From assembly GCA_032622095.1 (NCBI GenBank), contig CP136069.1, positions 70,023,319-70,087,318 of the forward strand: a DNA stretch of 64,000 nucleotides. The letters run 5' to 3'. A program made the translations under genes and the position numbers. The stretch comes from Siphonodentalium dalli (lineage: Eukaryota; Mollusca; Scaphopoda; Gadilida; Siphonodentaliidae). The notes under the pieces were generated by a model. That model made no database searches. It worked only from the letters and a program-made list of their open reading frames with translations, and had not been told where the DNA came from. This document shows positions 33,175 through 45,550 of the stretch, piece by piece. Position 1 is the stretch's first letter; each line of letters opens with the position of its first letter.

Positions 33175-34444
33175 GTATTAAATATGCTGTTTAAAGAGAT
33201 AAAGTCTAATATTTTGCTAACATTTTAGGACTAAAATAGCCAACAGTTGGAAATTACCTTATTGTCAACAGTGTCTGTTTTCAGTCGGAACAAGCTCCCC
33301 CAGCGTCGCCACCATCTCACGAGTTTGTTGTGAGCTGAGAAACGAATAATAAATTAGTAAAGATCGCCGCCAGAATTCTTGAGGTATCGGTTGGAAAATG
33401 AAATCTCTGACTTGGTGATTTTTGGTCTGGGGTGCATTTGAAAATTCTAAGTTGTTTTGAATGAATGAATGAATTAATTAATGCTTTATTCTCAGCCATT
33501 TTATTAACTATTTACACTATATTTATACATAGACCATTTCAATGAAGGTTCGCAAGAAACATTACTAAACAGATTTTACACCTATAAAATCGTACAAGTA
33601 CGTGTAATACAGGTGACTAAACAAACATGCAACATTAAATAGCTATACACACCGAACATACACAAGCCATGCAACGAGTAAAGCTAAAAATACGAATGCA
33701 TTATTTTCGTTGAAAAACGTGGGGCTTATTGATCTTATCGAATCATGGAGCCCTCACATTTGTGCCCTGGTTATAGCAAATGTCTCAAACAAAAAGATTG
33801 TAAATCTGAAAAATTTAAATGTGTTATTCCATGTTCACTTCTATATAGTATCATAACGTATAGAATGTGTGTATATACTGGCATAGCATAATGAGAAGGG
33901 CAGTGGGTGGATGAGGGGGGGGGGGGGGGCAGTAGCGTGTGTTACAAGTCCCTGTGCCCTGGCATGTAGCCACGTCACTGAACCCATGTCGCTACGTTCA
34001 CCCACCAACCTATCGACGCTCCATTCATGCGAGAATCATCTACGTTCTCTTTAAATTGAGAGTGACATTTTCGTCGGAATCACAATCAATCGATCGATTT
34101 CGGTAAATTTCCCATTAGCGGAGCATATTGCATCGCCACAAACGATAACTCTATTATGCATCCATATACAGAGGTATATATAGCTATTGGTAGTCATGCA
34201 CGCAAAAACAAGCTCCATCAAAAATAGTTAATTTGTTTGGTGATACAGGAGTACATTATGTGATCATGATATTAGGAGGATGTTTATATATAGTATTCCA
34301 TGTACTTCCATCTTAATTCCGTACATCCTTCATATGTGATGCCGTACTATTATAGTGATTGCAGTATACCTCTTCAAGTAAGTACATGTATGTACACGTA
34401 AAATGACACCCCCCTCCCTTTCGTACGCCGGATCGATTCCAGGT
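33175..34444. other. no gene recognised
   Basis: Features seen are a short GAAT repeat near 33459 and G15 at 33915-33929. No coding or RNA signal was recognised. Confidence 0.5.
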
Positions 34445-34452
34445 GTTATACA

Positions 34453-35377
34453 CAGGGTTCGCGCTGCCGCTTGCCAAATTTACCAATGGCAAAAATATTT
34501 TCATTTGGCAAAAATAAAATTCATTTGACAAATATTTTGGCAAATGGATATTATTATGAAATGTGAACTATCTAGTCATAAAACATCATCGAAAGTGGGT
34601 TATTCGTTACGTGTGGCGACTTACAAAGGGAAACCCCATCAAGAAATCTCTCAACTTAGCGCGGTCAGCAGTGATATGTCGAAAGTTATAATCGTCTTTA
34701 GATTTCACAAAACGGTAATCCTTTCTTTCTGTCGTTATCAATCTTTTATGAAAAAAACTAATCGACCGTTTTTAAAATATGAGTCGGAAATTTGTTCATT
34801 GGGGCTGGTGTGAGTAATTTGCATCATGCCTTCAATGTAGATACCGCAAAAGCTAATTATTAAATGGTTTATACAGTTAATCCCCATTTGTCTGTTTGGA
34901 TTATGGACGCAGGAAATAGTTGTAATAATGCACTTTAATGGCGACATTATATACCACTTATTTTATATTGACCAGCGAGTTTAAGACAATATAGGTTATT
35001 CAGCCGAATGTGAACGACGGCGGATTAATTTGAGGGTCGTTGTCAACGATACAGGACGAAATAATATGTATACTTCGATGACATATACTTGACGTTTGGT
35101 GACTGTGTATCAATATTAAACGTAGTTTCAGGATGTCGCTTAGATATTTATTGCTACTTTATATATTAATAGCACTAACTTTATTTATTAGCTCATTTAT
35201 ATGTGTATATGGTTAGTTGTGTACAGTATATATAACAAGGTTAAAAAAAAACAAGACTTTCCTTTAATTTCCCCAAATTATACCCTCAATTAAATTTGGC
35301 AAACATATTTGAAATTTGGCAAAAAATAAATTTCATTTGGCAAAAAATTTGGCAAGAGAAAAATAGCACCAACCCTG
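34453..35377. mobile_element. hAT-like non-autonomous transposon (925 bp)
   Basis: The termini CAGGGTTCGCGCT and (inverted) CAGGGTTGGTGCT are imperfect inverted repeats, bounded by a perfect 8 bp target duplication GTTATACA (34445-34452 and 35378-35385). CAGGG ends with 8 bp duplication are diagnostic of the hAT superfamily. Just inside both ends are clustered TTTGGCAAA-type words in opposite orientations, likely subterminal transposase sites. The internal 89-codon frame (34544-34813) does not resemble a transposase. Confidence 0.9.
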
Positions 35378-35459
35378 GTTATACATCACCACATTCACCT
35401 ACATATTATTGGCATCAAGCGAAAATATGTTAGGCTAACATGCTGCCTTGCATCGATAA

Positions 35460-36480
35460 CAAAGACATCGCATTGTGAGTACAAGGACACCATAGTCAGA
35501 AATAGTAACGTCCTCAAGATCATATGATTACGCATATATTAAATATACTGGTTTCATGAATGCACCACTTCAGAATTCCGCTAAAACAACTAATCCTTCC
35601 AATTATTACAAAAACTACGGCTTATAACTGAATGTATCTCATTCACCACACAAGGAAGCCTCTAAATGCGGACCAAAATTCTACTACTCGGATTAAATAT
35701 CCACCCCGACACTTCGCAATATATAATCTACATTCCAACTTAGACATACTTCATTAGCAATTTTAGCTGTTAAATTATGCATTGTTTTCCCGCAATAAAA
35801 TCGTCAAGGAGTGGCCCAGCCATTGTTCACACATACTAATCGAAAGCAATCAACGCGGTCATAAAAGTTACACACTGCAACAATACATACATCATGCAAA
35901 AAGTCTAACCAGCACGCAATATAGGCAGTACGTTAATTATCAAATTTTCCCCATAACTCTTATGACATCGCCAGATCAGCATCGCAGTATACACAAGAAA
36001 ACCATAGTCAGAAATGGTAACGCCCCCCAAAATGATATTATTATCCATAAATATAAATTATAATATAAAATATATTGGTTACATTAATGCACAGCCGCAG
36101 AATTCCGTTATCACAACTAATCCTTCAAATTATTATTAAAAACTACGGCTTATTACTGCAGGTTTTTCATTCACCACACCAGAAAGCTTCTAAATGCGGA
36201 TAAAAATTTGTGTTCCCGCCATAAAATCTTCAAGTGTGCATGGCCCAGCCATTGTTCATAACTAAACATCGCAATTAACGCGGGCATAATAGTTACACAC
36301 TGCAACTATAAGACATACATCGAATACACACCCCACGAAAACCCGAAATGTGTTATCCTGCGAGATATCCCATCGCTATAGCTCAATTTGACACGCCCAG
36401 ATTAGCCTTCCTACAATATCATAAAACAATAAAGCTTCTCAAATCATCGGCATAGTCAGTAGAACTTTCAAGAACTTGGA
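35460..36480. repeat. tandem duplication, ~500 bp unit, 2 copies
   Basis: Blocks CCATAGTCAGAAAT(A/G)GTAACG, CAGAATTCCG, AAAACTACGGCTTAT, TTCACCACAC, TGGCCCAGCCATTGTTCA and AGTTACACACTGCAAC occur in the same order from 35485 and from 35992. A third partial relic is at 40590-40700. The 93-codon frame at 35782 is not conserved in the second copy. Confidence 0.82.
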
Positions 36481-37040
36481 CATTCCAACTACAGCTTTTA
36501 CCGGACTCGGGGTGACAGTACAACTTTAACGCGTCCCAAAATTACCGGAAAAACCAATTATCTATTTATAAAATCCCCATGTGACCACAGATTTCTAAAA
36601 TCTGTAGAACAGTATACACCGGTGGCGTTAACAATAGAGGGCGTAATACGGGAAGACACAATACAGCTAGTAGCGCTATCAATGGCTATTAACTGAACTC
36701 CAAGTTAAGTGTTTCCACCAGCTGGGTCCGTTACTTCCTTATTAAACTGAAACCGAAATAAATATAACATCCATACAGTTAATACAGTCGAACAACCCGA
36801 ATATAAGTTCATCGCCTCTCATTGGTCATATTGCAATTGGTATAAGCAAACCACAATATCCAAGATGCAACACTGTAAGTATAAAAATTCTCCAGCGCAG
36901 AATATACATCAACACTGCAAACGTAACCCCCCCCCCCCCCCCCCCGCGATGACGTGACACGAGTGCGTGAGTGGCTTTCAATATATTTTCCAGGTCAGCT
37001 AGTCGGTACGAACATTCCTGCTGTTCACTGTCATTGTTGT
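36481..37040. other. no gene; poly-C tract
   Basis: C19 lies at 36927-36945, on the flank of the foldback element that starts at 37041. Confidence 0.5.
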
Positions 37041-37564
37041 CACCCCTGGTCAAGTGGTCTTGTTTATGTGGTATGATGCGGCCACATTGGGTCCTGCTGA
37101 ATTGCTATGATGATGTTAGGGCAAACTGATGCTGTTAACAAAAAGTACCGTTATATTTATTTAATTTGTCTTTTTCGCGGTGTTCCGATAATCTTAACAT
37201 ATACAAGAAAAGCCGTTATGCGTATCAAACTTTCAAAAACATATTTATTGCGAAATATTTATAATATACTGGTGATATTAGTTGTTGAAAATCAACTATA
37301 ACCAAGATGGCTATTCACATCGTTTTAAAAACACAAGCGCAGGCATTAATATATTTTTCAAAAATATATATGTTCTTGGATGTCCCATACACACACTGGT
37401 TTTTCTCAAATCGCTCGGATTAGCCAAACACCGCGAAAATGACAACTTAAAAAAAAATAACGGTACTTTTTCGTAACAGCATCAGTTTGCCATACCTGCA
37501 TCATAGCAATTCAGCATGACCACCAGCATCATATCATATTAGCAGAACCACTTGACCAGGGGTG
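37041..37564. mobile_element. foldback element with CACCCCTGG ends, 5 bp TSD
   Basis: The ends CACCCCTGGTCAAGTGG and its inverse are perfect for 17 bp. The arms continue for ~150 bp (CTGAATTGCTATGATG, GCAAACTGATGCTGTTA, AAAAGTACCGTTA and CGCGGTGTT, each with its inverse). GTTGT flanks both sides (37036-37040, 37565-37569). The 5 bp duplication and CAC start match what is known of Transib elements, so that superfamily is a candidate. Internal frames of 64 codons are shadows. Confidence 0.83.
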
Positions 37565-37974
37565 GTTGTGTCGGCCGTATGATCCAGTTTTATGCAAACT
37601 GTGTGACTCAATGCTGGGGTATATATATATGCTTACCAAATGGAATGGGGTGAACGTTGTAGAAGGGTCAGTCGAGCTGACGGCTATATGTATACCATAC
37701 TACCATGCATGTGGTTGTTGGTAAATAAACAGTTAGAAGTTTCAAAGAAAGGTTACTGTTCAATATTGATCCAGATATGTGACTCTTTGTGTTGTCCATC
37801 TATTTCGACACGCACGTTATTCCGTAAAATTGAAGTTTCTCAAAGATACTTCCACACGCCCTCCCTGCTGATTTTATTCTCAATATGATCCAGAAAAGTG
37901 TCTCTTTGTTCCAAGTTTGTGGTGTCAACCCCAAGACATGTCCGTTACTCCGTAAAAATTACTTTTAGAGCCGT
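37565..37974. other. no gene recognised
   Basis: Frames of 82 and 71 codons overlap the start of the CCCG array. No domain was recognised. Confidence 0.45.
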
Positions 37975-38415
37975 ATCCCCGAAGAAAATATCACCGCCGA
38001 GATCCCATCGGGAGTATTGGTCGGGATTTTCCCGTACGGAATCCCACCGATATTCCAAAAAATCGCGACCAAAATTCCCGACGGCCGGAATCCTGACTAA
38101 ATTTCGAATCTAATCCAGCAAAATTTTCCATTCAAATCCCGGCAGAATTTTCCGCTAAAATCCCGGCCAAATTTCGCTATAATCCTATAGCAAATCCGCT
38201 ATATTCTTGGAAAATTCCACCAAAATCCATGAAAAATTCCGCTAAATCCCGTTCAAATTCCGCTATAATCCCGTTCAAATTCTGCTATAATCCCGGTCAG
38301 ATTTCGCTATAATCAATTCAAATTTCGCTATAACCCCGTTCAAATTTCGCTATAATCCCGGCCAAATTTCGCTTTAATCCCGTTCCGATTCCACCCAAAT
38401 TTCCCTGTAAAATTC
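37975..38415. repeat. short-period repeat rich in ATCCCG(G/T)(C/T)CAAATT
   Basis: About 20 loosely regular ~17-22 bp units of the type TTCGCTATAATCCCGGCCAAA. A related GGGATCCCGG-rich stretch is at 41283-41515. Confidence 0.75.
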
Positions 38416-38502
38416 GTCCCACACATATAAATCTCATATATATGCCACTGAATGTTTAGTATAGGGCGTACATCTACTCTGCACATCAGACTGATTTGGA
38501 TT

Positions 38503-38597
38503 CTCCCATAGAGAGCCTCGCATATATATATGGCCCAACAATATTGACCTTGGGATTGTAAGCAAGTGCATTCTCTTATATGCGAGGCTCCCTATGG
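38503..38597. repeat. hairpin, 22 bp arms
   Basis: CCATAGAGAGCCTCGCATATA is inverted as TATATGCGAGGCTCCCTATGG, with a ~50 nt loop. The flanks, 38416-38785, hold nothing else recognisable. Confidence 0.72.
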
Positions 38598-38785
38598 ATC
38601 GAGACTCGCATATACAAGATAATTCACTGGCACGGGATCTCTAATGCCGCACCAGCGAAGCTCCCGTCATGAAATGGTTAAACCCCTTCCATATAGTATG
38701 TTAACGTAATAAGCCGTATATTAATTACAAGGAATCTAACCAAGTTATGCAGACTGCTGTCATATTTTATATTTTGTATATTTTG

Positions 38786-39133
38786 AAATTTCCAACTGCA
38801 CCCCTCTTTTATCAGATCACATATCACATCAATTTGCACCACCCCTGGGTTTAAATAATCTGACTAGTATCGACAAGCGATCCAACTGTTGGAAATTTCT
38901 AACCTGACCCCCACCAACTGATGGCCATTTCCGACCACAATTTTGACATAAATAATAAATTTTGCTACTGTTGGTCTAAAAACGACAAATTCCCCACTAA
39001 TTACTGGTTGGTATATCAAGCAATAAGAACCATTTCCTATCTGTGATGTAATATTTCCAACCAATGTGCCAGGCAAGAAATTTCCAACTGTTGAAAATAT
39101 TGACCAAACTCCACCCCTGTCGCCACGTCCCTG
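38786..39133 (-). mobile_element. CAGGGACGTG-family element, opposite orientation
   Basis: The right border CTGTCGCCACGTCCCTG (ending 39133) is the inverse of the family start. Inside are TTGGTCTAAAAACGACAAATT and GTTGGAAATTTC blocks shared with 45130 and 49255. The left border is not clear. Confidence 0.58.
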
Positions 39134-39528
39134 CTGGTGTGGTTATTTGGAGGAGGGCATCTTGTGATTTATTTTTTAAATAAGAGCATACACACAAATG
39201 GAACAATCATTTTTTTGAACTGTTCTAAATCGATATGGGTGAGAGTGAATACTAACATATTTGGATATCATTTGAGTCAGGCAGTCTATAATGTCTCCAG
39301 ATTATGGCGAACATCATAACAGTCCTTGTAGTATATATGGTCGAAGATGGTGTCCAACGTGGGAGCAGTTTTAGAAGAGGTAGATCATCTTTAAGGAATT
39401 CGCTACCATGCATGCATGCCAAAATGGTCACCAGAATTGGAAAACATACTATTTTCCACTCATTTCTTCTATGTCAGTTCTTGCGGTTTGAAAATGGAGA
39501 AAATGGGTCTACCTTTTATTCTGTCATG
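39134..39528. other. no gene recognised
   Basis: Frames of 60 and 105 codons are present (39137, 39304); the latter runs into the following MITE. No domain was recognised. Confidence 0.45.
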
Positions 39529-39887
39529 TTAAAGACATACTATGGACTTGTTCGGGTGCGCGAAACTGATAAGTTGGTATTCATGCGCCATGCCAACTTG
39601 AGGAATGTAGCATTTTACTAACATCGCCAAAAATCTCAAGCAAATCGACCGTACCACTCCATAGATAACATCGTCTGAACTATGCTCAATTGTAAATATT
39701 TACTTCTTGATCCGGGACGCAACTATCGGCGATAAACTAACGAAAACGATTTCCATATCGAGAGTCACTGCATTTAATTGATATGTAAGAATAACAGTGC
39801 GTGTTGTCAATTTGGATACAATATTTGTAAAAATAACTACTCTGATCAAGATTATTCTCCATTCTGTATGTGATCAGATCACTTTAA
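39529..39887. mobile_element. TTAAAGACAT-family repeat, copy C
   Basis: It starts TTAAAGACATACTATGGAC and ends GATCACTTTAA. It is collinear with 26212-26576 along its length, with moderate divergence. Confidence 0.76.
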
Positions 39888-41282
39888 TTGAGCAATCTGG
39901 CAATTGAATATGTCATCTTACTAGATCTCAGTCACTATAGTTCTTGCAAAATTATTTTTCACCTACACATCGGTTTGGGTTTATAGTCAAATTTAATGGA
40001 AAATGAGCACCAGTGAGCGAGATAAGTGAGATTTTTGTTATATATTTGAAAAATTCAATCTCAAGTGGACCAAAAAATATCACTTTGGTTCAATATGCGA
40101 CCAGCATATATAAAATGGTATAGTTTGCTTCAACATGTCCTACAGTTCATTGCAATAGTTGCTTGCAAGTTGCGGCTGATGGACGAAACTATAACTATAC
40201 CGTGGTATGTCTACATTATAACTACCATTCTGATATCCATTCCATTCAGAATCTGCTAAACTCAGCTTTGTGGAAAATGCATGATCCAAGATGTCATCCA
40301 ACATATCCGCCGGTGAATAACGAAAATCATAAATATGGTAGATCGAGTAGCTACTCATAAATTACTCCCAGACCAGCGTGAATTTGACGTGTATATACTT
40401 ACCTTGTTAAATTGTGTATACAGTTAGTTTTGTATCTTACGATGGCTTGAAAAAATGTCTACCGGGTCGCATCAGATTTATGCGAAACATTTGATTATTC
40501 ATAGTCCCTGGCGCGCTATCGTCAACAATATAATCACGACGCAATAACGAGGTTTCTAGGCCGGGGACCAGACAAGTGAAACATAACAAGTAACACGAAA
40601 ACCAATGTCATAAATGGTAACACGCTCAAGATCATATATTATATACCCATGATTGCAATTATAGAATATAAAATATATTGGTTTCACGAATGACCAACTC
40701 ATAGAATTAATCGCCTTGCACTTCTTGGCGTCCGAATAACAATTGAAATCCGTCCAAAAATTCACATTATATATATAAAACGCCCATGCGCCCACTGTAT
40801 ACCAAGAAACAGCGAAACATTATACACGCGGAATGATTAGTGCTCGTAGTTACCGCTTGTGATCGCATATTTTCGTCATCGTTGTTTGTGCTGGGACTAA
40901 CATATATTGGTCCCAGGTTTGTGGCAGCTGGGACCAACTCATACACTCTCCATTTCAAATATACGGTTAATAGTGGTGTTCCCGGCTCTTCCCCAGAGAA
41001 CCACTCTCTGCATGGTGATGCCTTACGCCCGGCTGTATAAAGCCTACTGTGCTCGAACCCAAAGTGTGGGGTGAAACACTCGCCCTGTCTGCACCTATAG
41101 GCACGATAATTTTATACACGACATCTTAGATTGTAACCATGCATTGAGACAATTTAAAAATAATTAGGCATGAATAAACTGCACTGAGCGTCTTAAAGGG
41201 CCATTTCCCTAATGTTGTACAGTACTCAGTTTTGAATATCCTAGAATTTCACTTACAATATGTTATTGTTTTGTTCACTATT
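39888..41282. other. no gene; repeat relics
   Basis: At 40590-40700 lies a partial third copy of the 35460 duplication (AAATGGTAACACGCTCAAG, AATATAAAATATATTGGTT). At 40891-40916 a short hairpin CTGGGACTA ... TTGGTCCCAG is seen. Frames of 62-79 codons on both strands have no recognisable content. Confidence 0.5.
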
Positions 41283-41515
41283 GGGGTTGTATGTTCGGGA
41301 CCAGAATTATGTCGGGATCCCGGTAATTTAAAATGGCGGGATATATATGGGAAAATGTCCGGGTCGGGATCTCGTTCATTTCCCGTTCATATCCCGTCGG
41401 GATCCCACCGGGATAAATGATCCGATCGGGATTCCGGACTACGATCGGGATCCCGGATTATAGACTGGATCCCGGCGGGATAGACGCGGGATCCCTCTGC
41501 TATTTTCTAAGGGGA
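41283..41515. repeat. GGGATCCCGG-rich irregular repeat
   Basis: Repeated GGGATC(C/T)CG(G/T), CCGGGAT and CGGGATTCCGG words, similar in flavour to the 37975 array. Period is irregular. Confidence 0.6.
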
Positions 41516-41781
41516 TATATGCGCCAAATTCCGATTCCACAGCGGGATCTAGTTTCGAGCGAAATTTTGCAATTTAGTCATTTTGCAATTCATGTAGTCT
41601 ACAGCCACCATGCTTTTCGAATATGGAAATACACATTAATATGACTCTATAATATAGTCAACAGAAGTAATGTTTTCAATTCCCAGACGTCGATAGCTAT
41701 ATATAGCTTATATACAGTATATATATCCTGGATGTCGATAATTGCATTATTGGAGATAAATATATAATACTTGTTAATGGT

Positions 41782-42594
41782 TTAACCATTTCTATACTAA
41801 ATTGAATCTCCCATTTAGTTGCAAATGAATACATTGGAATGGTCTATTATTCATTTGGAGTGGTGTTCAGGCAATATTAGGAGACGACAGACGAAAAAAT
41901 AAACAACAACAGATAACATAACAAGAGCAGAATGATTTCATATCCATTGGTGGGAAATGTTCAGATAATATAAAGTTATTATACAATGTTGTGTACAGTA
42001 TGCGTTTTTCTTGTAAGAGTCCAGGTTGTGGTGAAAAGTCATATTGGACGATACACGCAGTGTCGAGTCCAATATGACTTTTTTTTACCACAACCTGGAC
42101 GAGTACAAGAAAAACACATGCTGTACATAACATTGTATAATGACATTTTTTATCATCCATCTGTATGTTTATAAACATTTTGGGAATAAAACTTTTATGG
42201 TTATTTTTGGTATTTGTCGGCACTTAATTCTCCATAAAAGCATGTAATTGATCATCAAAAAGCATGATTTGGAAAAGTAAACACGGAAGTGAAAACAAAA
42301 CTCAATTTGGAAGTGAAACGTCTGCTAAATCCACCAGTGTTGCGCGCATCACACTTTCACAGATTCATTTCGCAATAGAGTTAATTCGTGACGTCACAAA
42401 GTCCCGATAAAAAAGTCATATTGCACACTTGGGAGTCCAATATGACATTCGGGAGTCCAATATGACGTTTTCCCGGATTATCACGTGGCGGCTTTTGCCC
42501 GATCAGAAATAGTGTTAGTTAAGGGATGGATAATAATACCATTTATTTACTATGGGAACTACTCATAATTGGTATTTGGTATAGAAAGTGTTAA
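41782..42594. mobile_element. TTAACC(A/C)TTTCTATACT-family element (piggyBac-like ends)
   Basis: The left end TTAACCATTTCTATACTAAAT and the right end (inverse) TTAACACTTTCTATACCAAAT match in 18 of 21 positions, with TTAA at both borders. A TTAA duplication followed by CC(C/A)TTT is the piggyBac pattern. A large palindrome (41978-42145) sits inside. Confidence 0.65.
41978..42145. repeat. 168 bp palindrome
   Basis: ACAATGTTGTGTACAGTATG ... GTCCAGGTTGTGG ... AGTCATATTGGAC mirrors GTCCAATATGACT ... CCACAACCTGGAC ... CTGTACATAACATTGT, with a short TACACGCAGTG centre. The word GTCCAATATGAC returns at about 42432 and 42455. Similar frames on opposite strands here are arm readings. Confidence 0.87.
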
Positions 42595-42638
42595 TAGTTA
42601 CGGATATTCCTTAACTGGACCCTGGATTCCATGCTCGT

Positions 42639-42824
42639 TTAAACTCTTTTTGTACTAAATTGAATCTCCAATTCAGTTATAAAAGAATACATTGGAATGA
42701 TCTATTATTCATTTGGAGGGGTGTTCAATTAATAAAAGAAGACGACAGCTATACGAAAATCTATAATACAAGTTGAGAAGGATTTTTATTCTTTGTTGGG
42801 AAATGTTAGCCTAGGAAGGGTTAA
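42639..42824. mobile_element. short TTAA-ended relative of 41782-42594
   Basis: It starts TTAAACTCTTTTTGTACTAAATTGAATC and shares GAATACATTGGAATG and ATCTATTATTCATTTGGAG with the left half of the larger element. It ends GGAAGGGTTAA. Confidence 0.6.
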
Positions 42825-44570
42825 ACGGATTCCATGGGTGGAGAGTTTATGGGGTGGAGTTTGTGGTCTCAAATATATGACCACGGAAGAACTATATGGA
42901 ACCATTTTGACACCCTTGGGTCAAGGACCACAGACCACATAGAATTAAGGATGGCATAGCAAACTGAGATGGCCAAGTTATGCGGCCATTGTGTGTTGTT
43001 GAGCGTTGTTGTCATGTATATGTTTTTAATTCGTGTTACCTCATGTTTATGTTTGATCTATTTTTATATATATATTATTCATCGTCAATAAACAATCATA
43101 AATTGAATCCAAACTTTCGTTCTTTCTCATAATCAAAAGGGCTAAAAAAAAAACTAAAAAAACAAAAAAATCGAATCCTATCAAACAACTAGGAAAGGCC
43201 TACATTGTCATTAAGAGGATTATTCATACCTCTATACCCCAACCTACCGAAAACAATATGTGTCTGCAAAACGGGACGATCCAGAATATATGTCCCTATC
43301 CCCTGAATCATAAATACCAATTAAAGGCATGAGTGCTTTATTTTATTACTCTTTTTTACATTCAATTATCTGATTAGTTATGGTTGTCGCTTTAGTAGAA
43401 GGAATGTATATCGCTGGAACATTTTCAGATCGGGGTCGACTATTTGTTTTCGCGAGCGACCAATTATATGCAGAAACCATTGTGTTGCACTCTAAATGAT
43501 TCATGCGGTCGTTTTATAATACTTTGTTTCAGATAGTAACTTCATAATATTGTTTTGTGGTGACCCGGTTACGTCGCCCACTGTACCGACCGTATATATA
43601 CCAACATTCCGCCTCGAATTACAGAACTTCGAAATCGCGAACTAATTAATTCGAATCACCCACATGTGGCAGTGTCGTTTGGTATGGTTGAAGGAATGGG
43701 TATAACATGTTCTGATCTTATGTGATATTAGGTCGATCCACGTCTCGTGTACGCGTGGTAGATCATGACAAGTATCTCCCACTGGCTATGCCCCTTGAGA
43801 TAATTTATACCTGGTAGGCCACCAATCAAAACATGGGATATTTGTATCTTCTGACGGGGAAAGTTGTATATACCATTGAAAATATAATCTGGGACTAATA
43901 TATTATTAGTCCCAGATATAACGCGGGTAAATATGTTTCATATAGTAATTATCAATTCCTTCTTGATAATGTATTTCGCAGTATATATAGGTGAAGATCC
44001 TATATATAGGTGAAGGTCCTATATCGGGATTGCACGATTTAAGCGACTTGTGTGAGCAGATTTCGCTTTGCGTCTCTTACAATCATAAACTTTCCACTGG
44101 TTATACAATAGAGTCATGTTCATCACAAAATCGGCAGGAACCTGATATTTACAGGCACGTAGCCAGTGTAGAGATTCATGGCATAATCTATATATTTCGT
44201 GGGCGGCCTGGCTACTTGTCTGCATGTGGAAATCATTGAGAAAACGAGTTCCACCCAAAGGCTTCACTCCCCTGGCAGTGGGACTCAGAGGAGTGGAAGG
44301 ACTCCATTCAGACAAAGCCAATTAACCAGATTCTCACGACCTGCAACGATCTCATCGGACGATGTACTGATAATCGATCCGTTTCCGATTCCCAATTTTA
44401 TCAGACCGCGCGCACGGGATTGTCATCTGCATTCAGATTGGGGGTCAAATTAATCACGATAAGCATTCAATTAACAACTACTTAATGAAGTGATGATTGG
44501 CCGGCGTACATCTGTATTCAATTAATAGATTTTACGACCCATTACACGGAATTATACCGGTCTAATCAAC
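42825..44570. other. no gene recognised
   Basis: Near 43070-43115, TATTATTCATCGTCAATAAACAATCAT resembles the LINE tail at 48600-48645. A hairpin lies at 43889-43915. Overlapping frames of 82-100 codons on both strands (43991-44453) have no domain that I recognise. Confidence 0.45.
43889..43915. repeat. short CTGGGACTA hairpin
   Basis: CTGGGACTAATA then TATTAGTCCCAG, a perfect 12 bp inverted repeat. Related hairpins are at 40891-40916 and 62940-62963. Confidence 0.8.
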
Positions 44571-44892
44571 GCAGGGACGTATAGAAGAGGTGGCGGAATG
44601 GGGGGGGGGGGGGGGGGTGTCCGATTTAGCTTATTATGCGTAGCTTACACTCACGAATCACCCTGGGTGATCAATTAAATGTTTCTCACGGATTCGGCTC
44701 ACAAAAATAGTCTAAATTGTGTAATTTCGAACTGGAACCACACGGTCTTCTCGCTATATAAGCGAATACAAATAATACAAAAAAGTATCAAAATTAAAAA
44801 ACGAGTTCGCTATTGATATAGTATTATTAATAGAGATGCATTTGTTAAAGTGGCGAACTCATTTTATTTATTTGTATCTTTTACTCGTTTTA
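44571..44892. other. CAGGGACGT terminus, poly-G and hairpin
   Basis: CAGGGACGTATAGAAGAGG at 44571 is followed by G18 (44600-44617) and looks like a truncated family member. At 44764-44885, an inverted repeat AAAACGAGTTCGC / GCGAACTCATTTT forms a hairpin. Confidence 0.55.
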
Positions 44893-45005
44893 TTAAAGGT
44901 ACTCAATCCAAATTAGACGCTCCTAAATTACTATTTCTTTTGCTTTGGGGGTAAAAAATATTTGATTCGAGTCAAGGAACCCACCCATCAAAGCTCAGAG
45001 TGATC
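44893..45005. mobile_element. TTAAAGGTAC-family MITE, left half only
   Basis: TTAAAGGTACTCAATCC through AATATTTGATTCGAGTC and CAAAGCTCAGAG matches the left arm of 30625-31110. The sequence diverges after GATCAG. Confidence 0.7.
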
Positions 45006-45129
45006 AGATATAGATTTGTTTGTTAATTTTTGGAGATGTGGACCAGAACCACGTGTTCCTACGGACAAATTGCGGTTGTAAGATGGAAAATAAAGTGGTT
45101 ACTATTAACAATAATAAACACTTGATTTT

Positions 45130-45386
45130 AGAAAAGGTTGGAAAATTTCCAACTGATGACCATTTCAGTCCAAAAGTTTGACAAAAAATGAGAAAATATT
45201 GGTCCAAAAACAATTAATTCCCCCCAATAAATTGTTTGAAAATCAAACTACAAGAACATTTTCAACCTATTGTTGGTGTGAAATTTCCAACAAAAGTGTT
45301 GGCAGGTATCAAATTTCCGACTGTTGAAAATTTTGACAAAAGTTGGGGGTGAGACACCCCCAAAACCCCCCTGTCGCCACGTCTCT
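45130..45386 (-). mobile_element. CAGGGACGTG-family element, opposite orientation
   Basis: It ends CCCCCCTGTCGCCACGTCTCTG. Internal TTGGTCCAAAAACAATTAATT and CAACTGTTGAAAATTTTGAC-like blocks match 38786 and 49255. Confidence 0.55.
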
Positions 45387-45439
45387 GGGGTGGAACCTTC
45401 ACCTACTGTGAAATTATTAAGGAACAGACCTGCATGTAT

Positions 45440-45550
45440 GTAGAACTTTTAACACTGTGTAGGAACTGTTACATCGGAAATCGTTCTATCGCCGGTTTGT
45501 GATGGTTCTTGACTGATTTGTGACGGTTCCTGATGATCGAAATTATACAT
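45440..45550. repeat. inverted repeat arm, left (pairs with 50335-50445)
   Basis: CACTGTGTAGGAACTGTTAC, TCTATCGCCGG and GACGGTTCCTGATGAT are inverted at 50335-50445, 4.9 kb away, with moderate divergence. The arm itself contains two GTGA(T/C)GGTTC(T/C)TGA blocks. Confidence 0.76.

Noticed and set aside
34544-34813. 89-codon frame inside the hAT-like element as a transposase remnant
   Set aside because: It shows no hAT transposase motif (for example the C-terminal dimerisation region) and is far too short.
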